DNA of 7,136 nt from JAWXCH01 sp034440595. Its GTDB lineage: Bacteria > Planctomycetota > Planctomycetia > Pirellulales > JALHPA01. Shown here in pieces: positions 1 through 5,712 of the stretch; position 1 is the first letter of the stretch; each line of letters opens with the position of its first letter. The notes under the pieces are model-generated. The model did no database searches, was not told where the DNA came from, and saw only the letters and a program-made list of their open reading frames with translations. The position numbers and the translations under genes are program-made. The stretch is taken from positions 1-7,136 of the forward strand of contig JAWXCH010000285.1 of assembly GCA_034440595.1 (NCBI GenBank), written 5' to 3'.

Positions 1-7
1 AAACCTT

Positions 8-24
8 CGTGGCAGGATGCCACG
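8..24. repeat. Short perfect inverted repeat at left edge
   Basis: A 7-bp arm (8-14, CGTGGCA) is repeated in reverse complement at 18-24 with a three-base loop. It lies 58 bp beyond the stop codon of the minus-strand gene ending at 82. On the minus strand the hairpin is followed a few bases later by a short T run at the window edge, so it could help end transcription, but a true U tract is not visible. It also resembles short intergenic palindromes that recur in planctomycete genomes; that is recollection, not something shown here. Confidence 0.45.
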
Positions 25-66
25 ACTCACCCGGCAGGACGCCCGCAAGACTCGCTAACGACCGAC

Positions 67-80
67 ATGGAAAATTCCAT
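67..80. repeat. Small AT-rich inverted repeat just after a stop codon
   Basis: ATGGAA (67-72) and TTCCAT (75-80) form a 6-bp inverted repeat with a two-base centre. It begins one base after the stop codon (84-82) of the minus-strand exported protein gene. The stem is AT-rich and weak, and no U tract follows, so it is at most a minor 3'-end structure. Confidence 0.3.
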
Positions 81-81
81 T

Positions 82-1026
82 TTACGTTGAACCAGGACAG
101 TCTGACTGAATTTCCTTGTGCTTGTCGTAAACCATCACTGTTTCCTCGTTGGGCAACGCCCCGATATGCGGCCACCGTCCCGGAACGGTTTGCTCCTTGA
201 GCACTTCCCCGTTGCTCGTGCATCTGAGCAACCACACATCGGCGGGACCTGTCCCGAACTTGCTCAACTTGGCGTAACAGAAACCGGCCAACAGCAGTTC
301 TTTGCTACCAGTCTCGATGGCAATATCGGTGAACATGCTCTCTTGGTCTGGACGATCAAAAGTTCGCGTTAATGTGATATCGGCGTCTGAGTTTATGCGT
401 ACCAGCAGTCCAGAATTCTTGACAGTTCCGACCAGCAGAATCTGATCGTCTTCTTGAATGACTGCTTTATAGAAACGGCAATGAGGAAGATTTGTTGTGA
501 ATACCTTCGATAATACGACCTTGTGTTGCTGATCCAACTTTATCAATGAATAGTCGTCGTTACTTTTTGCCTTACCAATGACTACCAAATCACCATTCTT
601 CGTTGAGAATGCGCCGATAAAATTGAGAGGTACGAGAGGAACTACTTCATCCGCCGGTCGTCCCTCCAGTGGTATTTCAGAAACAACCTTGCCGTCCCTC
701 GCGAATTCCCAGAGTTTGAAAGCACTGTTGTACGGCTTCGACGCCTCCAAGGACGTTTCAATCGCGAGCAATCGTTTTGAAGGCTTCGCGATACCAATAA
801 ACTCCAAGAAACGATGCCGCTCATTGGAGGAAAACTCTTGAACCCATTTGCGCAGCATTGGCTTCGATGTCTGTGCATCTGTGCGGACTGCCGGAATAAC
901 TTCTGCACCGCCTTTCGCTTTTGTGGCAGCAGGAATCTGCGGCAGGTCTTCAGCATAAAACGAGCCTGACTGGAAGCAGCACAGGATCGCAGCACAAAAG
1001 TACGACTTCAGGTCAGCGGTGTTCAT
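82..1026 (-). CDS. Exported protein with beta-propeller-like repeats, unknown function
   Basis: A 314-residue protein that I do not recognise as a named family. Residues 1-25 look like a signal peptide: a short polar start with Lys7, a hydrophobic stretch at about 9-18, and possible cleavage after Ala25. The cysteines at 16-17 do not form a good lipobox. From about residue 85 the chain shows units of 45-60 residues built as a hydrophobic strand (LLAIE, DLVVIGKA, QILLVGTV, ELLLAGFC), a strand ending in a charged turn (LIKLDQQ, LVRINSD, LLRCTSNG), then a third strand. This is the look of beta-propeller or delta-60-type repeats; about four units plus the start of a fifth (ETVMVYDKHKE) can be seen. 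The chain stops soon after that start, so the propeller looks incomplete or may close by pairing. The start at 1026 is preceded by AGGAT nine bases upstream. The gene follows the membrane protein by 76 bp on the same strand and is probably part of the sigma-factor operon, though the AT-rich gap could hold its own promoter. Export and repeats are inferred from sequence; function is unknown. Confidence 0.75.
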   Translation of the reverse strand: MNTADLKSYFCAAILCCFQSGSFYAEDLPQIPAATKAKGGAEVIPAVRTDAQTSKPMLRKWVQEFSSNERHRFLEFIGIAKPSKRLLAIETSLEASKPYNSAFKLWEFARDGKVVSEIPLEGRPADEVVPLVPLNFIGAFSTKNGDLVVIGKAKSNDDYSLIKLDQQHKVVLSKVFTTNLPHCRFYKAVIQEDDQILLVGTVKNSGLLVRINSDADITLTRTFDRPDQESMFTDIAIETGSKELLLAGFCYAKLSKFGTGPADVWLLRCTSNGEVLKEQTVPGRWPHIGALPNEETVMVYDKHKEIQSDCPGST

Positions 1027-1102
1027 TGTCGTTTTATCCTAATCTGAACTCGTATCAATATACCGATAGTTATTGTAATACCCGGCATAGAACTGAAATG
1101 TT

Positions 1103-2809
1103 TCACTCTACATACCTCGGCTTCGGCGACAGCAGCGTGGCGTAGATGCAGAGGCCGATCAGGACAATGGCGGCGAGCAATGTTCGTTCATAGTACAGTA
1201 TCTCTCGCCAGGTTGGTGGAGCAACACCCGGTAGTTTATTGAAGCGATCCAGCGTTACGGCGAGGACATATTTTTCCGGCGGTCGTAGAGTCCAGGTCGG
1301 CTTGAGAAATGATCGCACCCAGTTCAGGTCGAGGCCCTCGGGTACGCCATAAATCTGCATGAGTTCGATGGCGTAGGCAGTTGGGCGGGCTGAGCCCACA
1401 GATTCCCTGGGACCGTAACAGAATCCACCATTACCAGTGCGATGAAATCGGCGCAGGAGGTCATGCACCTGTCGGCGGTATTGAATTGGATCGACCGGTT
1501 TCCCCACCACTTTCAAAAGCCGTGTGGCCTGAAGCACCGTTGCCAGTGTTGCGTCAGGAGCTGTATCAGCGGTTTCCAGCATCCGCTGCAATACGTTGGG
1601 CAACTTATCCAACTGCGGACCGCTTAGATCGCCGCGCGCAACTGCCGTACGAATAACCCAATCATAAAAGATAAGGAGAGAAACGTGAAAAGGTCTGTCT
1701 AATTCCACTTGCTGCCGCAAGAATCTCAAATTTCCCTCGTAATTGTAAACAGTAGACGCTTGTGCGGCAGAAAGCAGACCAAGCCGCAAACCGGTTGCCA
1801 ACAATATGGGATTCGGCTGATCCTTAGCAATCTCCGCGGCCAGTAGCTGTTCCGGCTTCGCGAAATCTGGATGCAATCCAGACTCCACGGTCCACTCGGC
1901 TACGATCTCCCAGTACTCTGCATTCACGCTTCCGCGCGAGGTGTGGTCAAATGACTCGACGTAGTCTTTCATTTGCTGCGGAGTCACGGGCCAAATGACT
2001 GGCCTGAGGGACCAAATGCTCAAGCCCACACAAATGATAACTTGCAATATGAACGCAGCGCGGCCAGGATTCGTACCACGGCAATAATGTCCAGGTGGCA
2101 TGATTCCGACCATTAAGCCACTTAAAATTGTTACTCCCGCAAACACAATCGCAGCCAACACTGACTGTTCGACAAAATGAATTCCTTGCGATCGCATTGC
2201 CATGATTTGCCCCAAAGACATCAGTGGTATCAGTCCAATGAAGCAGGACTGACCAACCACCAGACGATTGCCAATTCCCGCTTTGGCGAGGCTTCTTAGG
2301 ACATAAATCAGCACGCTAAACGAGGCGATAAAGCCGAGAAACAATAGCCAAGTGGCTCCGTACCACATTGTGGCGACGGTGATGACAAACAGCGCTGCCA
2401 TTTTCCAACCTTGGCTATTCTGCCATCGTTTCATTCTGACTACTAACTGCTTTCCGTCGGTTGAGTCCGGCAGGTTTTGCGCCTGAATGCCGCGAATCTT
2501 GAAAACCGAAACAAGCGTTGCACCAATCAGCAGAAAGAAACAAACCGCCGGGTAGACCAGAACCGCCAGCAGCTTCGATCCTTTGGCTGGTGCGGCACCG
2601 CCGGCAATTTCCGCGAGCTGTTTCTGAGATATGATGCCCGCAGGCAAGATTGCAGCGGCGTATTGCAACGCCGGGGAAAGAGATGCAATTTTCACCTCGG
2701 GTTGCGCGGATAAACGTTCACGCACGCCGGCAGCGAATGTACCCGGATCGACCCGTTGCGGTTGAAGCACTGCTCGAATGTCTTCTTCAGAAACGATTTC
2801 TTCGATCAT
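1103..2809 (-). CDS. Multi-spanning membrane protein coupled to ECF sigma factor; candidate anti-sigma/sensor
   Basis: A 568-residue protein. I chose the ATG at 2809 because it overlaps the sigma-factor stop codon (ATGA) and has GGAG eight bases upstream. The same frame is open further upstream, to an ATG at 3121, but that would lie entirely inside the sigma gene. Residues 1-40 are acidic and soluble. An uncharged stretch at 41-62 may be a first span. Clear hydrophobic segments follow at about 79-102, 137-153, 154-172, 184-204, 215-236 and 251-270, with a last one at 543-561. Loops 103-136 and 173-183 are rich in Lys/Arg, which places them inside and the 271-542 region outside. That region is helical in appearance. 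At 456-487 it has a helix, then Gly-Gly-Phe-Cys-Tyr-Gly, then Thr-Ala-Tyr-Ala and another helix, as in prenyltransferase/terpenoid-cyclase toroid repeats. No Asp-rich catalytic motif or zinc ligand set is evident, so a binding or sensing role is more likely than catalysis. Coupling to the sigma gene suggests that it controls that sigma factor. This is an inference; no known anti-sigma domain (zinc-finger or RskA type) is recognisable. Confidence 0.85.
   Translation of the reverse strand: MIEEIVSEEDIRAVLQPQRVDPGTFAAGVRERLSAQPEVKIASLSPALQYAAAILPAGIISQKQLAEIAGGAAPAKGSKLLAVLVYPAVCFFLLIGATLVSVFKIRGIQAQNLPDSTDGKQLVVRMKRWQNSQGWKMAALFVITVATMWYGATWLLFLGFIASFSVLIYVLRSLAKAGIGNRLVVGQSCFIGLIPLMSLGQIMAMRSQGIHFVEQSVLAAIVFAGVTILSGLMVGIMPPGHYCRGTNPGRAAFILQVIICVGLSIWSLRPVIWPVTPQQMKDYVESFDHTSRGSVNAEYWEIVAEWTVESGLHPDFAKPEQLLAAEIAKDQPNPILLATGLRLGLLSAAQASTVYNYEGNLRFLRQQVELDRPFHVSLLIFYDWVIRTAVARGDLSGPQLDKLPNVLQRMLETADTAPDATLATVLQATRLLKVVGKPVDPIQYRRQVHDLLRRFHRTGNGGFCYGPRESVGSARPTAYAIELMQIYGVPEGLDLNWVRSFLKPTWTLRPPEKYVLAVTLDRFNKLPGVAPPTWREILYYERTLLAAIVLIGLCIYATLLSPKPRYVE
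2806..2809 (-). promoter_or_regulatory. ATGA stop/start overlap (translational coupling)
   Basis: On the minus strand, ATGA combines the start codon of the membrane protein (2809-2807) with the TGA stop of the ECF sigma factor (2808-2806). The ribosome-binding sequence GGAG (2821-2818) therefore lies inside the end of the sigma gene. Such overlaps usually give coupled, near-stoichiometric translation, as is common for sigma/anti-sigma pairs. Confidence 0.9.
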
Positions 2810-3330
2810 GGCAGCGTCTCCGTTGTCTTTGAGTCCGTCTGATCGGTGATCATTCGGTGCAGTGCTCGTCGCGCCTGGTAGAGCCTTCCTTCGACAGTTT
2901 TCACCGGGACCGAAAGCAGCGTGGCCACCTCCTTGACGCTGGTATCTTCTAGATAGTGCATCAGAATTACCTGTCGCTGCATCTGCGGCAGGCGATCCAC
3001 CGCTTCGCGTAGTTGAGCCAAATGCTCTGGCACTTCTTGAAGCGTAGACGTGTCCACTGGATCCATCGGTTCTGCGGCAAACGTGAACAGCCGAAACCAG
3101 CGGCGGCGGCCGCGCGACCAATTGCGATACCGATTTAGCGCCACGCCGCGCAGCCAGCGGCCAAAGACCTCTGGATCGTTCCAGTCACCACGGCAGGATT
3201 CGCGGTTTAGCCACGCATCGGCAAAGCTATCCTGGGCGATCTCGGTTGCCTCATGCCACGGGGCACCCCAGGCGGCAATCAGCCCGATGAGTGGCCCACG
3301 GTAGGCGTTGATGAGTTCATCCAGTTCCAT
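2806..3330 (-). CDS. ECF-type RNA polymerase sigma factor
   Basis: A 174-residue extracytoplasmic-function sigma factor, the normal length for the family. Region 2 covers about residues 5-77. Its 2.2 helix is EATEIAQDSFADAWLN (27-42), and the 2.3/2.4 part (53-77) contains FGRWLRGVALNRYRN followed by a basic Arg-rich patch. A variable linker spans about 78-103. Region 4 covers 104-161: LREAVDRLPQMQRQVILMHYLED leads into the helix-turn-helix SVKEVATLLSVPVKTVEGRL (131-150), which reads the -35 element. The short tail after 161 is polar, so there is no extra C-terminal sensor domain. The ATG at 3330 has AGGAG four bases upstream. The gene overlaps the downstream membrane protein gene by four bases, which points to that protein as its regulator. 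Its target promoters and ECF subgroup cannot be told from this window. Confidence 0.96.
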   Translation of the reverse strand: MELDELINAYRGPLIGLIAAWGAPWHEATEIAQDSFADAWLNRESCRGDWNDPEVFGRWLRGVALNRYRNWSRGRRRWFRLFTFAAEPMDPVDTSTLQEVPEHLAQLREAVDRLPQMQRQVILMHYLEDTSVKEVATLLSVPVKTVEGRLYQARRALHRMITDQTDSKTTETLP

Positions 3331-3334
3331 TTTG

Positions 3335-3339
3335 CTCCT
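3335..3339 (-). promoter_or_regulatory. Ribosome binding site of the ECF sigma gene
   Basis: AGGAG on the minus strand, separated by CAAA from the ATG at 3330. The spacing is slightly short but within the working range, and it fixes the start that gives a complete region 2. Confidence 0.7.
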
Positions 3340-3347
3340 GCTGGTAC

Positions 3348-3379
3348 CTTATAGTGTCCGGCAGGGGCGTGGATCACGC
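3348..3379 (-). promoter_or_regulatory. Possible promoter/operator of the ECF sigma operon
   Basis: On the minus strand a TATAAG hexamer (3353-3348) lies about 20 bp before the sigma start. A 13-bp odd palindrome, GCGTG-3-CACGC on the plus strand (3367-3379), covers the place where a -35 element would lie. A second weak inverted repeat (AATCT/AGATT, 3383-3396) lies just beyond. There is no good TTGACA-like -35, and the implied leader would be very short. This is a candidate regulatory region only. Confidence 0.25.
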
Positions 3380-3472
3380 AAGAATCTGAGAAGATTTTAG
3401 AAATGTGATGAACGTGAGGTATAGGCCGGGCGCTGTGCGAGAGAGTGGAGCAGGTGAGCAGCGGAAAAGGTA

Positions 3473-3501
3473 CTGGATTCCCGCCTGCGCGGGAAAGACG
3501 G
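3473..3501. repeat. Interspersed palindromic repeat, TTCCCGC/GCGGGAA type
   Basis: TTCCCGC (3478-3484) and GCGGGAA (3489-3495) form a perfect 7-bp stem with a four-base loop, set in the wider context CTGGATTC...GGGAAAGACGG. This closely matches a very widespread intergenic repeat whose usual form ends GGGAATGAC; it is related in style to the neisserial dRS3 repeats. In translation it gives the tell-tale FPRRRESS string. This identity comes from memory of the repeat family. Only one copy is present in the window. Confidence 0.65.
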
Positions 3502-3543
3502 AGACGCGGCACTCTGTCGGCGGAGCGAAAGGCGACGGAAGAC

Positions 3544-3597
3544 ACCCTCACCCGCGGCTGATACCGCCACCTCTCCCGCAAGCGGTAGAGGTGAAGA
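3544..3597. repeat. Interspersed repeat ending in a CACCTCT...AGAGGTG hairpin
   Basis: The arms 3568-3579 and 3582-3593 pair at 11 of 12 positions, with one C/T mismatch and a two-base centre (a four-base loop in practice). A CCCTCACCC leader precedes them at 3545-3553. This is the pattern of a common intergenic repeat that translates as PLPLAGEG-like strings and is found in many bacterial phyla. It begins 37 bp past the stop of the DUF1598-type gene and could act as a 3'-end hairpin for its mRNA, but no U tract follows on the minus strand, so it is not a classic intrinsic terminator. Confidence 0.6.
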
Positions 3598-3630
3598 TTT
3601 GTGCGTACTGCAGAACAAACCCTACAAGAC

Positions 3631-5001
3631 TCAATCCCAGTACCAATTCCCTTGCCGGGCGGTGACGGCTTTCGTACGGACGGTGGCGACGGTGTCGCTC
3701 TTTTTGGCCTCTTGGATCATTTCCCAAGGCTGGATCATCACACCACCGGAGGTGGCGATAATCCAATTGCGACCCTTTTTGACCGCGCTGGCTTTTGCGG
3801 CGACTTTGGTTGGCACGTTGTACTTTTCAATTGGTGTCTCGGCATTGCTGAGCAGTGCCCCCAACTGGCAGCTAGCCTGTTTCTGAAAGTCTTCCTTTTG
3901 GATCAGGGCTGCGATCACAGCCAGATCGATGCAGTTTCGCAGTTCGGCGAAGACAGGTTCTTTGGCGGCCAGGTCGGCGTACTTGGCGGTAAAGATATCA
4001 GCCCAGCGCTGCGCAGCAGGAGTGGCCTTGACGGTGCCGGTCTGCTTGCCATCGTCGGCAAATGTATCTTCTTCTGTCAGGCATTTTACACCGACACCAC
4101 TCAGTTCCCAGGCGAGACCTTCCGGATCTTTTTGCAGGGCCTCGTAGTTGGGCGAGAGCCACCAACGTGGGCTGCCATTCACTCTGGCTAATGCCTTGTC
4201 CAGATTGTTGACCAGCCCATGAATAGGAGACGGATCGAGCTGCATGGCAAGGCGCTTCATCCGGTAGTCGGCGGCGACCAGCACGCGAGCAAAGTGACTG
4301 TCACCAGGGACGCCACCAACCGTGATGGTTTGCAGACCAAGAGCATTTTCGTATTCGGCAAAAGTCTGTTGCGGATTGCCGATGGTACGCTTGGTACTCA
4401 TGACTTGATTCAGGCGAGCGCGGCCTTCTTCGGTCGGGTTGATCGAGCAACTGATGCCGCCATTGCGGGCCTGATCGGCGGAACGGAGTGCGACGAGCAG
4501 GTCGTCGAGATGCAAGACCGGCTGGCCGGTGGTTTCACCGACGACGTTCCCCAGTGCATCGGACTTCCAGCCTTCGGCAGGACCGGCCAGGACGATGTCC
4601 TGATTGGCCGGATCGAGGAAGATATAGCGAACTCGTTGTAAGCCGGCCAAGTAGCGGACGTCATCCGTTAGCGGTTTGTTTTCAGTCCGCAGTTTTTGCA
4701 GGTGCTGGTCCAGCAGGCGGAGCGAGACCATTCGCAATTCGGTCTTGTCATCCAAGTCGACCGGGACACCAGCGAGAGCTTTTTTGCGAAGCTCGCCGAG
4801 TTCCTTACGCGCGACCGGGTCAATATTGCTGAGAACGCCTTCGGCGTCGATAGCCACACCACCAACCTGGCGATTCACCAGCCCGACACCGGTGGCGATC
4901 TGCGCAGTGGCGGAATTGGGGAGGGCTGCGGCGGCTCCGACCACGAGCATGCCCGCGATCGCCAGTTTCAACTCGTGCTTTAGCCAGCGGAGACGCAACA
5001 T
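3631..5001 (-). CDS. Exported DUF1598-type planctomycete protein
   Basis: A 456-residue protein. Residues 1-33 form a clear signal peptide: basic start (Arg3, Arg5, Lys8, Lys12), hydrophobic core LAIAGMLVVGAAAAL (13-27), and Ala-Thr-Ala cleavage before Gln34. The mature part opens with VGGVAIDAEGVL (46-57), an opening I associate with the DUF1598 family of planctomycetes, whose function is unknown. The rest is mixed alpha/beta. A region around 120-140 (RYIFLDPANQDIVLAGPAEGW) is followed by HLDDLLVALRSA (164-175). The four cysteines (185, 307, 357, 378) could form disulfides outside the cytoplasm. The C-terminus ends in the aromatic string NWYWD. No transmembrane span follows the signal, so the protein is probably periplasmic or secreted. 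The ATG at 5001 has AGGAG seven bases upstream. The gene is separated from the sigma-factor set by 300 bp of repeat-bearing DNA, so it is probably a separate transcription unit. The family assignment is by recall of the motif and should be confirmed with a profile search. Confidence 0.9.
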   Translation of the reverse strand: MLRLRWLKHELKLAIAGMLVVGAAAALPNSATAQIATGVGLVNRQVGGVAIDAEGVLSNIDPVARKELGELRKKALAGVPVDLDDKTELRMVSLRLLDQHLQKLRTENKPLTDDVRYLAGLQRVRYIFLDPANQDIVLAGPAEGWKSDALGNVVGETTGQPVLHLDDLLVALRSADQARNGGISCSINPTEEGRARLNQVMSTKRTIGNPQQTFAEYENALGLQTITVGGVPGDSHFARVLVAADYRMKRLAMQLDPSPIHGLVNNLDKALARVNGSPRWWLSPNYEALQKDPEGLAWELSGVGVKCLTEEDTFADDGKQTGTVKATPAAQRWADIFTAKYADLAAKEPVFAELRNCIDLAVIAALIQKEDFQKQASCQLGALLSNAETPIEKYNVPTKVAAKASAVKKGRNWIIATSGGVMIQPWEMIQEAKKSDTVATVRTKAVTARQGNWYWD

Positions 5002-5008
5002 GAATAAG

Positions 5009-5013
5009 CTCCT
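5009..5013 (-). promoter_or_regulatory. Ribosome binding site of the DUF1598-type gene
   Basis: AGGAG on the minus strand, seven bases before the ATG at 5001. This is ideal Shine-Dalgarno spacing and fixes the start that gives a complete signal peptide. Confidence 0.8.
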
Positions 5014-5170
5014 GAAATCTTACATGGCACATCGCTGTTGACGATGCTGCGAAATTTGGACGAAGAGGTGTTTTGGTTCGCCGGAAGCTCAAAAACACTG
5101 CTGGGCAAGCCACCCGGCTTTCGCGAGGGCAGGCAGCAGTGGCACCCGAGCGTGCGCTGTTCCATTACGT

Positions 5171-5176
5171 TATAAT
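5171..5176 (+). promoter_or_regulatory. Exact TATAAT, possible -10 element
   Basis: A perfect sigma-70-type -10 hexamer lies in the divergent gap. No TTGACA-like -35 is found 16-18 bp upstream and there is no extended TG, so it may be chance. If real, it would start a plus-strand transcript near 5183, some 530 bp before the activator gene, implying either a very long leader or a separate small RNA. Confidence 0.25.
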
Positions 5177-5363
5177 AGTTAAGCTGGGAGCTTCTCGCAA
5201 GAAAACCGGCCCGGTCTTGGCGAAAACCGAACCGTGGCAGGTATTCGCAACGTAGCAGAAGCGTACAATAGAGGTGTACGTGCCCCGAACTTGTCCAAAT
5301 TTGCCGCATCCGGCTGTATTAAATCGAGCCATTTTGGCGGTTAGTAAAGCGTTACCCGACGGT

Positions 5364-5377
5364 CGACTGGCCAGTCG
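5364..5377. repeat. Perfect 14-bp palindrome, possible operator
   Basis: CGACTGGCCAGTCG is its own reverse complement. A further CCGAC at 5356-5360 can pair alternatively with GTCGG at 5374-5378. Perfect even palindromes of this length in a divergent promoter region are typical of binding sites for dimeric regulators. It is roughly midway between the two genes. No cognate regulator can be named. Confidence 0.4.
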
Positions 5378-5548
5378 GCAGCTTTTAATCACAGAGTGTC
5401 CCGACGTTGTGTCCACCGGTGCGACGAGACTGGTGTAGCAAGCTCACGTGCCCGGTTATAGCGATGCTGCGGGATGGACTGGCTGTGGATTTAAGTAGGT
5501 GGCGTGCAGACTCCGGCCTGCCGCGACTTTTGAACGTTTGTTTAGCGA

Positions 5549-5591
5549 ATCCGATTTGTGACCGCTTGGCAAACCGGGATCGCAATCGGAT
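5549..5591. repeat. Spaced 8-bp inverted repeat upstream of the activator gene
   Basis: ATCCGATT (5549-5556) and AATCGGAT (5584-5591) are exact reverse complements, separated by 27 bp, and end about 120 bp before the activator start. They could be paired half-sites for a looped or cooperative binding protein, or the base of a leader stem-loop. The arms are short enough that chance is possible. Confidence 0.3.
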
Positions 5592-5712
5592 AGGATGATT
5601 TGGAACAGAGACAATTCAAAGGCACTACTTTCTGGTGCATCAATAACGACCGCGCAATCGACGCGTACTGACGGAACATTGAGCTAGCCACGCGATTTTA
5701 TTCAGGTTGAGA

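Larger units (their letters stand above)
3331..3630. other. Intergenic region with two palindromic repeats, no gene
   Basis: This gap lies between the end of the DUF1598-type gene and the start of the ECF sigma gene. Open frames through it in several readings encode low-complexity Arg/Ser/Pro-rich strings typical of repeat DNA, not protein. The half nearest the sigma gene (3331-3420) holds its ribosome binding site and possible promoter. The other half (about 3470-3600) holds two different hairpin repeats, listed separately. Nothing else is recognisable. Confidence 0.7.
5014..5712. other. Long divergent intergenic region, no convincing gene
   Basis: About 700 bp separate the DUF1598-type gene (leftward) and the sigma-54 activator (rightward). 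Every open frame here is short, lacks a good ribosome binding site and encodes a Cys/Arg-rich string without domain character. I see no tRNA (no T-loop or acceptor pairing) and no known riboswitch core. The region must hold the promoters of both neighbours. Visible items are an exact TATAAT at 5171-5176, a small hairpin AAGCT-GGG-AGCTT at 5181-5193, two copies of GAAAACCG at 5201 and 5222, a 14-bp palindrome at 5364-5377 and a spaced inverted repeat at 5549-5591. A small RNA gene cannot be ruled out. Confidence 0.6.

Noticed and set aside
1103..3121. A 672-residue reading of the membrane protein starting at 3121
   Set aside because: The extra 104 residues lie entirely inside the sigma-factor gene in another frame and are Arg/Ser/Gly-rich. 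The ATG at 2809 has a ribosome binding site and the standard ATGA overlap.
3279..3665. Several open frames on both strands of about 70-100 codons
   Set aside because: Their translations are products of the palindromic repeats (strings such as FPRRRESS and PLPLAGE), with no ribosome binding site or domain.
3219..4641. Plus-strand open frames of up to 196 codons opposite the DUF1598-type gene
   Set aside because: They are antisense shadows of a gene with a clear signal peptide and ribosome binding site; one crosses the repeat region and none has a domain.
5140..5155. TGGCAC...TGC resembling a sigma-54 promoter
   Set aside because: The distance between the GG and GC elements is 11 bases instead of the required 10. 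A second look-alike at 5235 has 9. Sigma-54 promoters do not tolerate this.
4980..5416. Minus-strand open frames of 80-110 codons upstream of the DUF1598-type gene
   Set aside because: They overlap each other and the real gene start, lack start signals, and show Cys/Ser-rich composition with no domain.
5407..5598. Small plus-strand open frame of 63 codons in the divergent gap
   Set aside because: It has no ribosome binding site, no recognisable domain or signal, and a Cys/Arg-rich composition unlike the neighbouring proteins.
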